Source: Desulforamulus ruminis DSM 2154 (GTDB taxonomy: Bacteria; Bacillota; Desulfotomaculia; Desulfotomaculales; Desulfotomaculaceae). Taken from it: a stretch of 64,000 bases of DNA. Positions 8,530 through 17,569 of the stretch are shown piece by piece. The translations under genes and the position numbers were made by a program. The stretch covers positions 806,001 through 870,000 of the forward strand of contig NC_015589.1 of assembly GCF_000215085.1 (NCBI RefSeq), in the 5' to 3' direction. The notes below the pieces were generated by a model. It saw only the letters and a list, made by a program, of their open reading frames with translations, was not told where the DNA came from and made no database searches. Every line of letters starts with the position of its first letter. Position 1 is the first letter of the stretch.

Positions 8530-11500
8530 TTGAAACTTACAAATCTGAAAAAGGAATTTAGAAGGTTTGTCGGGCTTATATTGGCGGTGGTAATGCTCAT
8601 TTCGTCTGTCCCGCCTGTTTATGCCGGGGAGGTTGCAACAGGGGCAGGAAGCGCTGTGGTTTTACAGGAAAATGATGAAGGACTACAGAGCAGCCCAACA
8701 CCTGAAGAAGAGCCTGCAGTGAACGGCGAGAATAAAGATATCGAAAATAACGGGGATGAAGAGTCCCAGGGTAGTATCATTCCGGAGGATGGGGCTGAGG
8801 ATCCAGGTTCAGAGACAACTTCTGAGACAAACGAAGATACTAGCGAAAATAACGGAGATGAAGAGTCCCGGGGTAGTATCGTTCAAGAGGATGGGGCTGA
8901 GAATCCACCCTCAGAGATAACTACTGAGGCAAACGAAGAAATTCTCAGCGACGAACCGGATGTTGTTCCAAATCCGGTACAAATTTATAGTATGAGTCTG
9001 GCAGGCGATTATAAAGACGGGACATATGAAGGAACGGGCCAGGGACGCAATGGTGACATCGTTGTAGCGGTTACAATAGCGAATAATACCATTACCGAAA
9101 TAGAAGTAATTTCACAACAAGAAACCCCAAGTTATTGGCAAAAAGCTTTAGCGCTGGTGGATACAATCAAAGATGCAAATTCTACTGATGTAGACAGTGT
9201 CAGTAGTGCAACATTAAGCAGCGAGGGCATTAAGGAGGCGGTTAACAACGCTCTGGCCAAGGCTTTGAAAACCGTTTTTGAAAGTGGGGATGGAAGCAAG
9301 GATAATCCTTATGAGGTCAAGACTGCAGAACAGTTAACAGGATTCGCCAACGAGGTAAACAATGGTAATGACTATCAAGGCAAGTACATCATACTTTCCG
9401 ACGATATTGATCTTAGCGGTCAGGAATGGATACCCATTGGCGTTACCGGGCCAGGATTTTCCGGCACCTTCAACGGAGCAGGCAAGACGGTGCAGGGTCT
9501 GACCATAAAGAACGGAACGGCGCAGTATGCGGGTCTTTTTGGACAGTTAGGAACCGGAGCCAGAATTTCCGATCTTGAGCTTACCAATGTCGACATTTCA
9601 ACCAGTGTTGTTGAAGCAACCTATGATAGTAATGTAGGCTCTATTGCAGGCAGCACAGCGGCTGATGTTGTCATCAACAATTGCAGAATTGACGGAAAGG
9701 TTGCGGCTTCTGCCAGTAATAAGATAAGCCGGGCCGGCGGAGTAGTTGGCTTTTTAGGACAAGAAAACGTTGTTGCCAACTGCTATACAGATGTTGCTGT
9801 CACTGCCCATTCGGCAACTAGCATTGCAAATGCGGGCGGCATCGCCGGGGTGTCGGGTAACAAATGTGTGATTGTTAACGCTGCTGCTCTGGGAGATGTC
9901 TCCGCCCGGGCAGACGGTAAGTCATTGAGTGTGGCAGGCGGCATACTGGGCACACATGCAGGAACTGCTTATAATGTGTATGCCTTAGGGGAGGTTACTT
10001 CTGAAAGTGCGGATGAAGCCAAGCATTTGGCAGGCGGCATCAGCGGCATGGTCACACCCAATACGGCGCTGATCAATGCCTATTACAATGACCAAAATGC
10101 TCAAGGATTTATGACGGCCACTCCTACTGTTGCTATCGGCTATGAGGAGAATGTCCGGGCACTCGGGCAGGGAGATATGAGTTCTCCGGGCTTTGCCGAA
10201 GGGTTAAACAATGGGTTGAAAAAAGCATCCCTATCTGCTGCGGCAGCAGCCGTTGCGGCAGCCAACAAACCCAATATGGGTGATTTGCAAAGTGCGGCAG
10301 GCTCTGTGAAATTCTATGCCTGGGAGCCCGCCGGCGGCAAGGTGGTGCTGGCCAACCGGTTTTTTGTCGATGATACCGTCAATACAGCGATCTTTGAAAG
10401 CGGGCAGGGAACAGCAGAGGATCCGTTTATCATTAAAACGGAGCAACAGTTGAGAGACTTTGCGAAATCCCTTTCAGACGATATGACCTATGCAGGCATA
10501 TACATTGCTTTGGCTGGAGATATAGATGTTTCCAGCGAGCAGTGGACTCCCATAGGACTGGGACATTATGATTTCCGCGGTGTATTTGACGGCAAGGGTC
10601 ATGCTATCAAGAACATGTCCATCGGCTCCAGAAACAATAGCTATGAAGAACCAATTGGCGACGCAAACGACGCCGGTAAAATGACTACTTTTTATGGTTT
10701 ATTCGGGGTAATTGGCGAAAATGGTGTGGTAAAAAATCTTGGCATCGAAAACGCAACCGTTTCTGTCAAAAGGGAAGGAATTTGCTACGCCGGGCTGCTG
10801 GCGGGCGTTACAGACAAGAGCTATATTGATAGCTGCTATGCAACAGGCTATGTCTACAGTGAAACCACCCATCCATTAAAAACCGAGTCCTCAGAAAGAA
10901 TCAATGCCTGGGCCGGCGGACTGATAGGAATGACGGTAAGGGGCGGTATTATCAACTCATGGACGGACGCTGAAGTTTATTGCACTGCCGTAGGAGGGCT
11001 GGCTGAATCCGGAGCCTTTATCGGTATGAGCAACAGAAGTGTGGTGGCCAATTGCCTGGCCCTTGGTGATGCGGGCGGCAGGGCAAGGAGAGACAACGGA
11101 TATGAAGGGGCACCCGCTGTATCCTCCTTTATCGGTGTCAATGGGGGGAAAATGGCAAATTGCTATTCCGTTGGCAACATGAAGGCCGATTCCTTTTCGC
11201 AATATGTGGGTTCCATAACAGGTTGGGCCACGGGAATTGCCAGGCAGTTTGTATCCTATTATAATTCCGATGCTGTCCAGAACAACAACGGCACAATCAA
11301 TAAGCCTGTTTTAGATGTAGGATTTTTGGTTAGCGCAGGTGTAAATGACGAGGGTGAGCCCTATGACGGTACGTACCATGTGGGCATCCTGCCCAAAAGC
11401 TCAGCCGAGCTTAAAAGCCAGGCCTTTGCAGATCTTTTAAATGCAAATCACAATGCCTTTCCTCTGGATATTGTCAATGGAGTGAGCTCCAACATAGGAG

Positions 11501-13740
11501 AGCAGAATGCCATGGGGCTGCCGGACTTTATGAAGCTCAAGGCTTGGCAACTGGTTGGCGGTATTGTGTTGCCTGTGGGTGAGCCGGTTGCCACAACCTA
11601 TAAGGATATGACGCCGAATTTTGAGCCTAATAAGCTGGATATGGCGGACGGAACCTACTACGGCAGGAAGGAAGGCCCCAGCGGAAAAGATATCTATGTA
11701 GAGATTAAAGTTGAAAAAAGCCGGATAGAAGATATCCGCGTTACAGAGCACGGCGAGGGAGCGGCCCTGGAAGAGGTTAGGACAAATGTTATTCAAGCAG
11801 TCGTCGCAAGCCAGAACTACGCCGTGGAAGACAATGACAGTGACATTGTCAAGGCCTTAAAAGGCGCCATAGCGACAGCGGCACAGAAGGCTGCCAAACG
11901 TGACCAGACAGGCTACGGAAAGGTCGACCCCTCTATATTTGCCGGTGGGAACGGAACAGAGACCAAGCCGTATCTGATTAAGACAGCCGATCAGTTGCGG
12001 GCCTTTGCGGCATCTGTCAATGCCGATGAGCATTATGAAGGCCAATTCATCAAGCTGGACAGCGATATTTCCCTGGCGGGAATGAACTGGTTGCCGGTGG
12101 GAGGTTCGGGAGCTTATGGCTTCAGAGGTACCTTTGACGGAAATAATAAGGTCATTAGACACATGACCATAGGCTCCGCTGCAGCTCCGGAGGAATATTG
12201 CAAATCCGTTGGTCTTTTTGCCAATCTTGAAGCGGCAAAAATCAAAAATTTAGGCCTGGAGAATGCTGCTGTTTATCTAAAGTATATGGAAGACGACCAA
12301 ATAGCCTATGCGGGTCTTCTCGCGGGTTATGTAGCTGAAAATGCTGGAGACGGAGGATATATTGATTTTTGTTATGCTAAGGGAAAAATCAACACTTTCA
12401 CGGCCAAGCAAAATGACAGCGGAGGTCTGGTGGGAGGTATTAACCGCGGTACAATAGCAAACTCTTATGCCGATGTGACAATCGATGCGAGGAGCAGGGA
12501 CAACTATAGCTATGCCGGAGGGCTGGTCGGCTTGCCCAACCGGGCGGCCGTTATCAACAACTATGCCTTCGGAAGTATAAACGGCGCAGGAAATGGCGCC
12601 AGGGTAACGATAGGCGGCATCGCAGGCTTGAATGCCGGGGTGGCTGTCAATAATTTTGCTAATGTAAGCCTTATCTCAGAAAATACAACAGAGGATATCG
12701 GAGGTTTTACAGGCAGAACCACGGGGATTAGTTATATTGAGCAAGGCTATTATAACACAGGAGCCAAGCAGGTTAGCGGAAAAGCGGTTATTTCTCCTGC
12801 CAAAGGGGTAGGAAGGATTGTGGCAGGAAATGATTATGGCAAAGGAACTGTCATAGCTTTGGAAGGCAAAGCTTTATCCGAGCTTAGGAGTAAAGATTTG
12901 GCAGACCGGCTCAATGCCAACAAGAACGACAGTGCTCTCATGGCCAGAGCCAATGCTGTTCTGGATGGGTTTGGCAGCAAAATTGCTCCAAATGTAACAT
13001 TGCGTGATTGGGCCTATTCATCAAAGGAGCAAGCCGTGATATTTAAGGATAGGATTGTATCATCTCCGGGTTCAGGAGGGAGAGGTTCATCCGGACGCTC
13101 GTCCTCAGATTCAAACACTGATGAAAAGGATACGGCTGCAGAGGATAAAAAAGAAACTAACAATGGTTCGGCTGTTTCACCGGCCGAAGCAGCCGCAAAA
13201 TTATTCCCGGATGTCAATAATCATTGGGCTGCTACTGTTATCGGAAAGGCAGTGGACAGGAAGCTTTTTGCCGGTGTAGGCCCGCAAAGCTTTGCTCCGG
13301 ATAGTACCATGACAAGAGAGATGTTTGTTGCCGTACTTAGAAACCTCGCTAATGCGGAGATTGTAGAACCGGTTAATTTTAAAGATGTTGAAAAAAATTC
13401 CTGGTATGCAGGCTCTGTGGGTTGGGCTAACCAAACGGGCATCGTAAGCGGCATCAGTTCTGAAGAATTTGGTGTAGGCAAAGCTGTGACAAGAGAGCAG
13501 ATCGCTGTTATGCTATATAATTTAGCCAAAGCAAAGGGTTTGCAAATGTCTGAGGAAGGAAATGTGGGCTTTGCTGACCAGGCTTCCATAAGCGACTGGG
13601 CAAGGACAGCGGTTACCGCCATGGCCAACGAAGGCATTATTAGAGGCAGGGACAATGGAAGCTTTGATCCGCAGGGCCAAGCTACCAGGGCAGAAGCTGC
13701 TGCAATGACTGTCAACTTTATGGAGAGATATGGTCTATAG
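8530..13740 (+). CDS. Giant SLH-anchored surface protein with FMN-binding and GLUG-repeat domains
   Basis: 1736 residues, TTG start 8 bases after GAGGAGG. A signal peptide (1-32, cleaved after VYA) precedes an acidic linker with a 34-residue tandem repeat. An FMN_bind domain (~158-248) carries DSVSSAT (222-228), a variant of the Dxx(S/T)GAT site where ApbE links FMN to the final Thr. Three large modules follow, each opening with an F(E/A)(S/G)G.G...P(Y/F) motif and a GLUG-type beta-helix (from ~247, ~620 and ~1135). A second FMN_bind-like domain (~1036-1125) has no Thr acceptor. Three SLH domains (~1555-1736) would bind secondary wall polymer. The protein is therefore predicted to be exported, wall-attached and flavinylated. 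Two Fur-like boxes upstream and apbE downstream support a redox role tied to iron. Confidence 0.9.
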   Translation: MKLTNLKKEFRRFVGLILAVVMLISSVPPVYAGEVATGAGSAVVLQENDEGLQSSPTPEEEPAVNGENKDIENNGDEESQGSIIPEDGAEDPGSETTSETNEDTSENNGDEESRGSIVQEDGAENPPSEITTEANEEILSDEPDVVPNPVQIYSMSLAGDYKDGTYEGTGQGRNGDIVVAVTIANNTITEIEVISQQETPSYWQKALALVDTIKDANSTDVDSVSSATLSSEGIKEAVNNALAKALKTVFESGDGSKDNPYEVKTAEQLTGFANEVNNGNDYQGKYIILSDDIDLSGQEWIPIGVTGPGFSGTFNGAGKTVQGLTIKNGTAQYAGLFGQLGTGARISDLELTNVDISTSVVEATYDSNVGSIAGSTAADVVINNCRIDGKVAASASNKISRAGGVVGFLGQENVVANCYTDVAVTAHSATSIANAGGIAGVSGNKCVIVNAAALGDVSARADGKSLSVAGGILGTHAGTAYNVYALGEVTSESADEAKHLAGGISGMVTPNTALINAYYNDQNAQGFMTATPTVAIGYEENVRALGQGDMSSPGFAEGLNNGLKKASLSAAAAAVAAANKPNMGDLQSAAGSVKFYAWEPAGGKVVLANRFFVDDTVNTAIFESGQGTAEDPFIIKTEQQLRDFAKSLSDDMTYAGIYIALAGDIDVSSEQWTPIGLGHYDFRGVFDGKGHAIKNMSIGSRNNSYEEPIGDANDAGKMTTFYGLFGVIGENGVVKNLGIENATVSVKREGICYAGLLAGVTDKSYIDSCYATGYVYSETTHPLKTESSERINAWAGGLIGMTVRGGIINSWTDAEVYCTAVGGLAESGAFIGMSNRSVVANCLALGDAGGRARRDNGYEGAPAVSSFIGVNGGKMANCYSVGNMKADSFSQYVGSITGWATGIARQFVSYYNSDAVQNNNGTINKPVLDVGFLVSAGVNDEGEPYDGTYHVGILPKSSAELKSQAFADLLNANHNAFPLDIVNGVSSNIGEQNAMGLPDFMKLKAWQLVGGIVLPVGEPVATTYKDMTPNFEPNKLDMADGTYYGRKEGPSGKDIYVEIKVEKSRIEDIRVTEHGEGAALEEVRTNVIQAVVASQNYAVEDNDSDIVKALKGAIATAAQKAAKRDQTGYGKVDPSIFAGGNGTETKPYLIKTADQLRAFAASVNADEHYEGQFIKLDSDISLAGMNWLPVGGSGAYGFRGTFDGNNKVIRHMTIGSAAAPEEYCKSVGLFANLEAAKIKNLGLENAAVYLKYMEDDQIAYAGLLAGYVAENAGDGGYIDFCYAKGKINTFTAKQNDSGGLVGGINRGTIANSYADVTIDARSRDNYSYAGGLVGLPNRAAVINNYAFGSINGAGNGARVTIGGIAGLNAGVAVNNFANVSLISENTTEDIGGFTGRTTGISYIEQGYYNTGAKQVSGKAVISPAKGVGRIVAGNDYGKGTVIALEGKALSELRSKDLADRLNANKNDSALMARANAVLDGFGSKIAPNVTLRDWAYSSKEQAVIFKDRIVSSPGSGGRGSSGRSSSDSNTDEKDTAAEDKKETNNGSAVSPAEAAAKLFPDVNNHWAATVIGKAVDRKLFAGVGPQSFAPDSTMTREMFVAVLRNLANAEIVEPVNFKDVEKNSWYAGSVGWANQTGIVSGISSEEFGVGKAVTREQIAVMLYNLAKAKGLQMSEEGNVGFADQASISDWARTAVTAMANEGIIRGRDNGSFDPQGQATRAEAAAMTVNFMERYGL
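8743..8946 (+). repeat. Two tandem 102-bp imperfect coding repeats
   Basis: Copies start at 8743 and 8845 and encode a 34-residue acidic unit beginning ENNGDEES. They form the flexible linker between signal peptide and FMN-binding domain. Confidence 0.8.
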
Positions 13741-13778
13741 AGCCAAGACTTTCTTGACTCTAATGGTTAAATGAAGAA

Positions 13779-13823
13779 GCTAAAGCCGCAACCCTTTGAG
13801 GTAAAAAGAGTTGCGGCTTTAGC
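13779..13823 (+). terminator. Strong 14-bp hairpin between surface protein and apbE
   Basis: GCTAAAGCCGCAAC pairs perfectly with GTTGCGGCTTTAGC around a 17-base loop. No T tract follows directly (CATGATTTTG), so it may be a leaky terminator or processing site that lowers apbE expression relative to the surface protein. Confidence 0.6.
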
Positions 13824-13862
13824 CATGATTTTGCAAAATGCTCCATTTTTTATGAGGTGATG

Positions 13863-14918
13863 ATGATACGCTGGCCTTTGGTAATATGTTTTTTCATCTT
13901 GATATTTGTACCAGGCTGCGGCCAATCCAGTGTTTTACAAGAAGTGATAGATGAAAGATTTATGATGGATACCTTGGTTAAGATTACCGTGCTTTGTGAG
14001 GACAAGCAGCAGGGAAAAGCCGCGTTAGAAGCTGCCTTTGCGGAATTTGAGAGGATTAGTATACTAACGAGTCGTTTCCCCCAGGGCAATGGGAGTTCTG
14101 CCTTGGGTGATGTGATGCTGGCAAATAAAAATTCAGGCCTAAAACCTGTCAAGGTCAGCAACGATACCTTTGCTATTTTGGAACGCTGCCATTATTATGA
14201 GCAGCTAAGCGGCGGAGCCTTTGATGTGTCAGTTGGCCCGGTTATGGAACTTTGGGGTTTTGGCGGTAGTCAGAGAGTGCCCACTGATGCTGAAATTAAG
14301 CAAACCCTGGATTTGGTGGGTTATCAAAAGATACTCCTTGAGCCACAACAAAAAACCGTTTATTTAACGAAGCGGGGCATGGGTATTGATTTAGGTAGTG
14401 TGGCGAAGGGTTATGCCACCGATCAGGCGGCTGCGGTGTTGAAAAAAATGGGTATCAAACATGCCCTGATCAATGCCGGGGGAAATATTTACGCTCTGGG
14501 CAGCAAAGCAGATGGCTCCCCCTGGCGGGTGGGTATTCAGGATCCACGCAATCAGCAAGGTTTGGTGGCCATTGTCTCAGTTAAAGATGCGGCGGTGGTG
14601 ACCTCGGGGGATTATCAACGTTATTTTCAAGAGGCGGGGGTACGCTATCACCATATTATGAATCCCGCTACGGGCAAGCCGGCCAGAGAGGTTATGCAAA
14701 CCACAGTGATAGGTGCTTCGGCCACCGATGCAGATATTTTATCGACAATTTTATTTGTCTTGGGACCGAAGCAAGGGATGGATTTCGTACAAGGGGTTCA
14801 GGATACCCAAGCCATATTTATCACCCCGGACAAACAAATAACCATAACGAATCAACTCACTAAGCAACTGGAATTTACCGGAGCAGATGGTTATCGGGTC
14901 ATTCATGACAATTCATAA
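13863..14918 (+). CDS. apbE: FAD:protein FMN transferase ApbE, lipoprotein
   Basis: About 351 residues. The ATG at 13863 sits 5 bases after GAGG; in-frame GTG and ATG codons at 13857 and 13860 are too close to the ribosome binding site. A lipobox VPGC (Cys19) indicates a membrane lipoprotein facing outward. ApbE signatures are visible: FMMDT near the N-terminus, GAFDVSVGPVMELWGFG, GIDLGSVAKGYATDQA, INAGGNIYALG, the metal-ligand-type motif HHIMNPATGKPA, and ATDADILST. ApbE transfers FMN from FAD to a Thr in FMN_bind domains with release of AMP. The obvious client is the SLH protein encoded just upstream. The next gene starts 21 bases after the stop, so they form an operon. Confidence 0.95.
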   Translation: MIRWPLVICFFILIFVPGCGQSSVLQEVIDERFMMDTLVKITVLCEDKQQGKAALEAAFAEFERISILTSRFPQGNGSSALGDVMLANKNSGLKPVKVSNDTFAILERCHYYEQLSGGAFDVSVGPVMELWGFGGSQRVPTDAEIKQTLDLVGYQKILLEPQQKTVYLTKRGMGIDLGSVAKGYATDQAAAVLKKMGIKHALINAGGNIYALGSKADGSPWRVGIQDPRNQQGLVAIVSVKDAAVVTSGDYQRYFQEAGVRYHHIMNPATGKPAREVMQTTVIGASATDADILSTILFVLGPKQGMDFVQGVQDTQAIFITPDKQITITNQLTKQLEFTGADGYRVIHDNS

Positions 14919-14939
14919 ATAATGACGCCAGGTGAACGA

Positions 14940-15320
14940 ATGAAAAAATTAAATTACTACCTAACAATCGGTTTTCTGGGTCTGGTTTTACTCGGGACAG
15001 CGGGGTTATATCTTCCGCAGTATAGGGGAGCAGAGCAAGCTTTGTTCTTGGAGATATATAAGGATGGTCAGTTATATCAAAAAATTCCTTTGTCTACGGC
15101 AACTGACCAGGAAATCAAGGTTACTAATGAAATGGGACATTATAATCTAATAGAAATCAAGGCGGGCCAGGCCCGGGTGAAGCAAGCGGACTGCCCGAAC
15201 CAAGTATGTGTTCATGCCGGCTGGCTGAGCAAACCCAACCAAATCACCTTTTGTGCTCCCAATAAAGTGAAGGTTAAACTGACAGGACAAGGGAATAATC
15301 TAGATGCCACTTCCTATTAA
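14940..15320 (+). CDS. NusG domain II-containing membrane-anchored protein (EetA-like)
   Basis: 126 residues from the ATG at 14940, which follows AGGTGA; an in-frame ATG at 14922 has no such site. Residues ~5-24 form a single N-terminal membrane helix, and the rest is a NusG-domain-II fold. The family signature is clear near the C-terminus: ADCPNQVCVHAGWLSKPNQ followed by CAPNKVKV. From memory, small proteins of this kind sit beside FMN_bind/ApbE genes in flavin-based extracellular electron-transfer loci, where one is called EetA; that name should be verified. It lies between apbE and a Gx-type membrane protein gene, separated from the latter by 26 bases. Confidence 0.85.
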   Translation: MKKLNYYLTIGFLGLVLLGTAGLYLPQYRGAEQALFLEIYKDGQLYQKIPLSTATDQEIKVTNEMGHYNLIEIKAGQARVKQADCPNQVCVHAGWLSKPNQITFCAPNKVKVKLTGQGNNLDATSY

Positions 15321-15346
15321 AGTCAATCACATAGGGGGAATGAAAA

Positions 15347-15856
15347 ATGAAGACCAAACGTATCTTACTTATTGCTTTATTTATTTCCCTGGCGGCAGCC
15401 CTTAGTATCGTGGAGAGGTCTATCATCATCCCCCCGCACCCCGGTGTAAAGCTGGGTTTGGCCAACGTAATTACCTTACTGTCCATTATCATGTTAGGGC
15501 ATAAAGATGCTTTTTTGGTGGTGCTTCTGCGTTGTGTTTTAGCAACCCTGGTGGGGGGGAATCCGGTCAGTTTTTTATTCAGCATTACCGGAGGATTGTT
15601 TAGCACCTTGGTCATGGTGCTGTTGTGGAGAACTCTCAGCCAACACATCAGTATTGTTAATATCAGCATTATCGGGGCTATCTGCCACAATCTAGGCCAA
15701 TTATTAGTGGCCAGTTGGTTAGCCCATGAACTCTTGATCTACAGCTTGTTACCAATCTTAATGATTTCCGCTGTTATAACCGGTTACGCCGTGGGTGTGG
15801 TAACCAGGCAGGTTTACAAGTCCCTGCAAGCCCGACAGGTCAAAGTGTATAGCTAA
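15347..15856 (+). CDS. Gx transporter / Hpre_diP_synt_I family membrane protein (EetB-like)
   Basis: 169 residues, largely hydrophobic with about five membrane helices. The start at 15347 follows TAGGGGGAATGAAAA. The segment PPHPGVKLGLANVITLLSI is the hallmark of the family annotated as heptaprenyl diphosphate synthase component I or Gx transporter, which resembles ECF transporter S components. It completes the order surface flavoprotein, apbE, NusG-II, Gx. In flavin-based electron-transfer loci such a protein is proposed to pass electrons or quinone-related substrates across the membrane, but its biochemical role is not settled. Confidence 0.85.
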   Translation: MKTKRILLIALFISLAAALSIVERSIIIPPHPGVKLGLANVITLLSIIMLGHKDAFLVVLLRCVLATLVGGNPVSFLFSITGGLFSTLVMVLLWRTLSQHISIVNISIIGAICHNLGQLLVASWLAHELLIYSLLPILMISAVITGYAVGVVTRQVYKSLQARQVKVYS

Positions 15857-15937
15857 TATAGGCTGATTCCACTCCAGAGAAAGTTATTGTTTTTTAGGAG
15901 AGTAGTCATGGCTCTAAAATTAGTCACAAAACTAAGA

Positions 15938-15962
15938 GGGGCTGTTACAGTTCATAGTGAAC
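15938..15962 (+). repeat. Left arm of a palindrome split by the IS element
   Basis: Removing the IS and one AAC duplication joins this arm to 17639-17650. The result is a long hairpin: GGGGCTGTTACAGTTCA, loop TAG, and a complementary arm ending in GACAGCCCC, with one mismatch. It resembles the GGGGCTGT hairpins at 41935 and 54747. Confidence 0.75.
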
Positions 15963-16007
15963 TGAACTGCCCCCCGACAAGTAGACAGGACAAAAAATAA
16001 AAATAAA

Positions 16008-16811
16008 CTAGGCAGCCTTGGTTCGAACTTCCATCGGACTAAGGCTGTTTAACTTGGCCTGTAACCTCTCATAATTATAAAAATAGATGTAATCATCAAT
16101 GTCCTTCTTAAGAGCTTCAAAGGTTTGATATTTATGTAGATAATACTTCTCACACTTAAGCGTTCCCCAGAAGCCTTCCATCGGTCCGTTATCAATACAC
16201 TTGCCAACCCGAGACATACTCTGAGTTAAGCCATAAGCTTCTAGTCGTTTCTTGAAGCCCCAGGAGGTATACTGAAAACCCCGATCACTGTGAATTATGG
16301 GTGTGCTGCCGGGTGCCGTTTGAAGAGCCAAGTCCAGGGTCTCGAAAACAAGACGGTTGTTATTCGAATGGCCTAAAACATAGGATACGATGGATTTATC
16401 ATGTAAATCGAGAATCGCACTGAGATATGCTTTTTGACCCTTTCCGTATTTGAATTCAGTTACATCCGTCAACCACTTTTCATTCGATTCCTCTGCTGTG
16501 AACTGGCGGTTTAAAAGATTTTCTGCGATCTGCCCAGGAGTTGATCGAATGTATTTCTTTTTCTTTCTACGGATGACGGATTGAATTCCAGCAAGCTTCA
16601 TGAGGCGATAGACCCTCTTCGGGTTAATCGACTGATGGGTTTCCCGTCTTAAATTGATGGTTAATTGACGGTACCCATAAATGCCTTCAACCTTCTCGTA
16701 GAGCAGGAGCATCGCTTGCATGAGTTGCTGATTTTCTTGTTCGCGAGGACTTACTTTTCGCTTTAACCATTTGTAATAGCCTGAACGTGAAATCTGCGCC
16801 ATTTCACACAA
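16008..16811 (-). CDS. IS3-family transposase OrfB (DDE integrase)
   Basis: 267 residues as annotated from a TTG. An N-terminal HTH_21-like region (SRSGYYKWL, then GIYGYRQLT) precedes an rve integrase core. Catalytic acidic residues are visible in TDVTEFKYG, HSDRGFQYTS and the DNGPMEGFWGTLKCE segment, i.e. a DDE triad. The frame is open upstream of the TTG and overlaps the end of orfA, so the active enzyme is probably an OrfAB fusion made by -1 frameshifting rather than a separate product. The protein is identical to that at 54807-55610. Confidence 0.93.
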   Translation of the reverse strand: MCEMAQISRSGYYKWLKRKVSPREQENQQLMQAMLLLYEKVEGIYGYRQLTINLRRETHQSINPKRVYRLMKLAGIQSVIRRKKKKYIRSTPGQIAENLLNRQFTAEESNEKWLTDVTEFKYGKGQKAYLSAILDLHDKSIVSYVLGHSNNNRLVFETLDLALQTAPGSTPIIHSDRGFQYTSWGFKKRLEAYGLTQSMSRVGKCIDNGPMEGFWGTLKCEKYYLHKYQTFEALKKDIDDYIYFYNYERLQAKLNSLSPMEVRTKAA

Positions 16812-16885
16812 TAAGACTAGACTAAAATGCTCTTCTCCTTGTACCGCTTGAATCGCGTCATAAATCTTCTGATGCCGGATTTGGC

Positions 16886-17569
16886 TTAAAACCTCCTCCT
16901 TTCGAGTTCCTGTAACTTTTTTAACAGGGCATTTTCTGCTCTAAGTCGCTCGTTTTCGTATTCTAGTTTTTTCATAGCAAGCCTTTGCCGATCGCTCTCA
17001 CTTAATTCTTCCGGTGCTTTTTTCCGTCCCCGTCTATCCTTTAAGGCCTCTTCTCCACCTGCTTCATATTTCTTAACCCATTGATAAACCTGCTGGTATG
17101 AAACTTGATATTTCTCTGAGGTGTTTTGGTAATCATGGTTATGAGAAAGACAGTATAGGACCATCTCAATCCGTTCTTGCCAACTGGTAGTGCGCCCTTT
17201 AGTCATAGCCTTGGCTCCTTCCGATGGGTAGGATTTAAAACTGCTATGATTATTATACTTGTTAATCCACCTTGCCAGTTGTGTCCGACTCGCTATTTTA
17301 TACTTATCTATAATTTGATACTGTGAGTATTCGCCCGAAAGGTAATCCTGAACGGCTTGAAGTTTAAGTTCTGGTGAATATTTATTAAAATGGGTTTTTA
17401 TTTCTAGCCCTTCATATCCGTACAATTCATATCGATGTCGCCATTTAACCAAGGTAGTCACACTAATATCATATTTTTTAGCTATCTCTACACAGGTAGC
17501 CTGACCTGTTTCAAGTTCCTGTAGTATTGCTAGTTTCTCTGCTGCTTTGTATTGATTTATTTTTGACAT
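16886..17569 (-). CDS. IS3-family transposase OrfA (helix-turn-helix protein)
   Basis: 227 residues from the ATG at 17569, which follows GAGGGGAGC; a longer frame from 17620 lacks a ribosome site and would start inside the terminal repeat region. Three helix-turn-helix units of the HTH_29/insertase type can be recognised (for example VEIAKKYDISVTTLVKW and SEKYQVSYQQVYQWVKKY), followed by a C-terminal leucine-zipper-like helix. OrfA binds the terminal repeats. Near its end the frame reads through A AAA AAG, the usual IS3 frameshift site. It is longer than many IS3 OrfA proteins. Confidence 0.9.
   Translation of the reverse strand: MSKINQYKAAEKLAILQELETGQATCVEIAKKYDISVTTLVKWRHRYELYGYEGLEIKTHFNKYSPELKLQAVQDYLSGEYSQYQIIDKYKIASRTQLARWINKYNNHSSFKSYPSEGAKAMTKGRTTSWQERIEMVLYCLSHNHDYQNTSEKYQVSYQQVYQWVKKYEAGGEEALKDRRGRKKAPEELSESDRQRLAMKKLEYENERLRAENALLKKLQELERRRF
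16916..16922 (-). promoter_or_regulatory. Programmed -1 frameshift heptamer A AAA AAG
   Basis: On the minus strand, in the orfA frame TTA AAA AAG, the ribosome can slip back one base. The -1 frame is then open as VTGTRKEEV... straight into OrfB. The counterpart in copy 2 is 55715-55721. Confidence 0.8.

Noticed and set aside
15908-15962. ATG with a ribosome-like site just before IS copy 1, as if the IS disrupted a gene
   Set aside because: After removing the IS the frame stops within about 19 codons, inside a hairpin.
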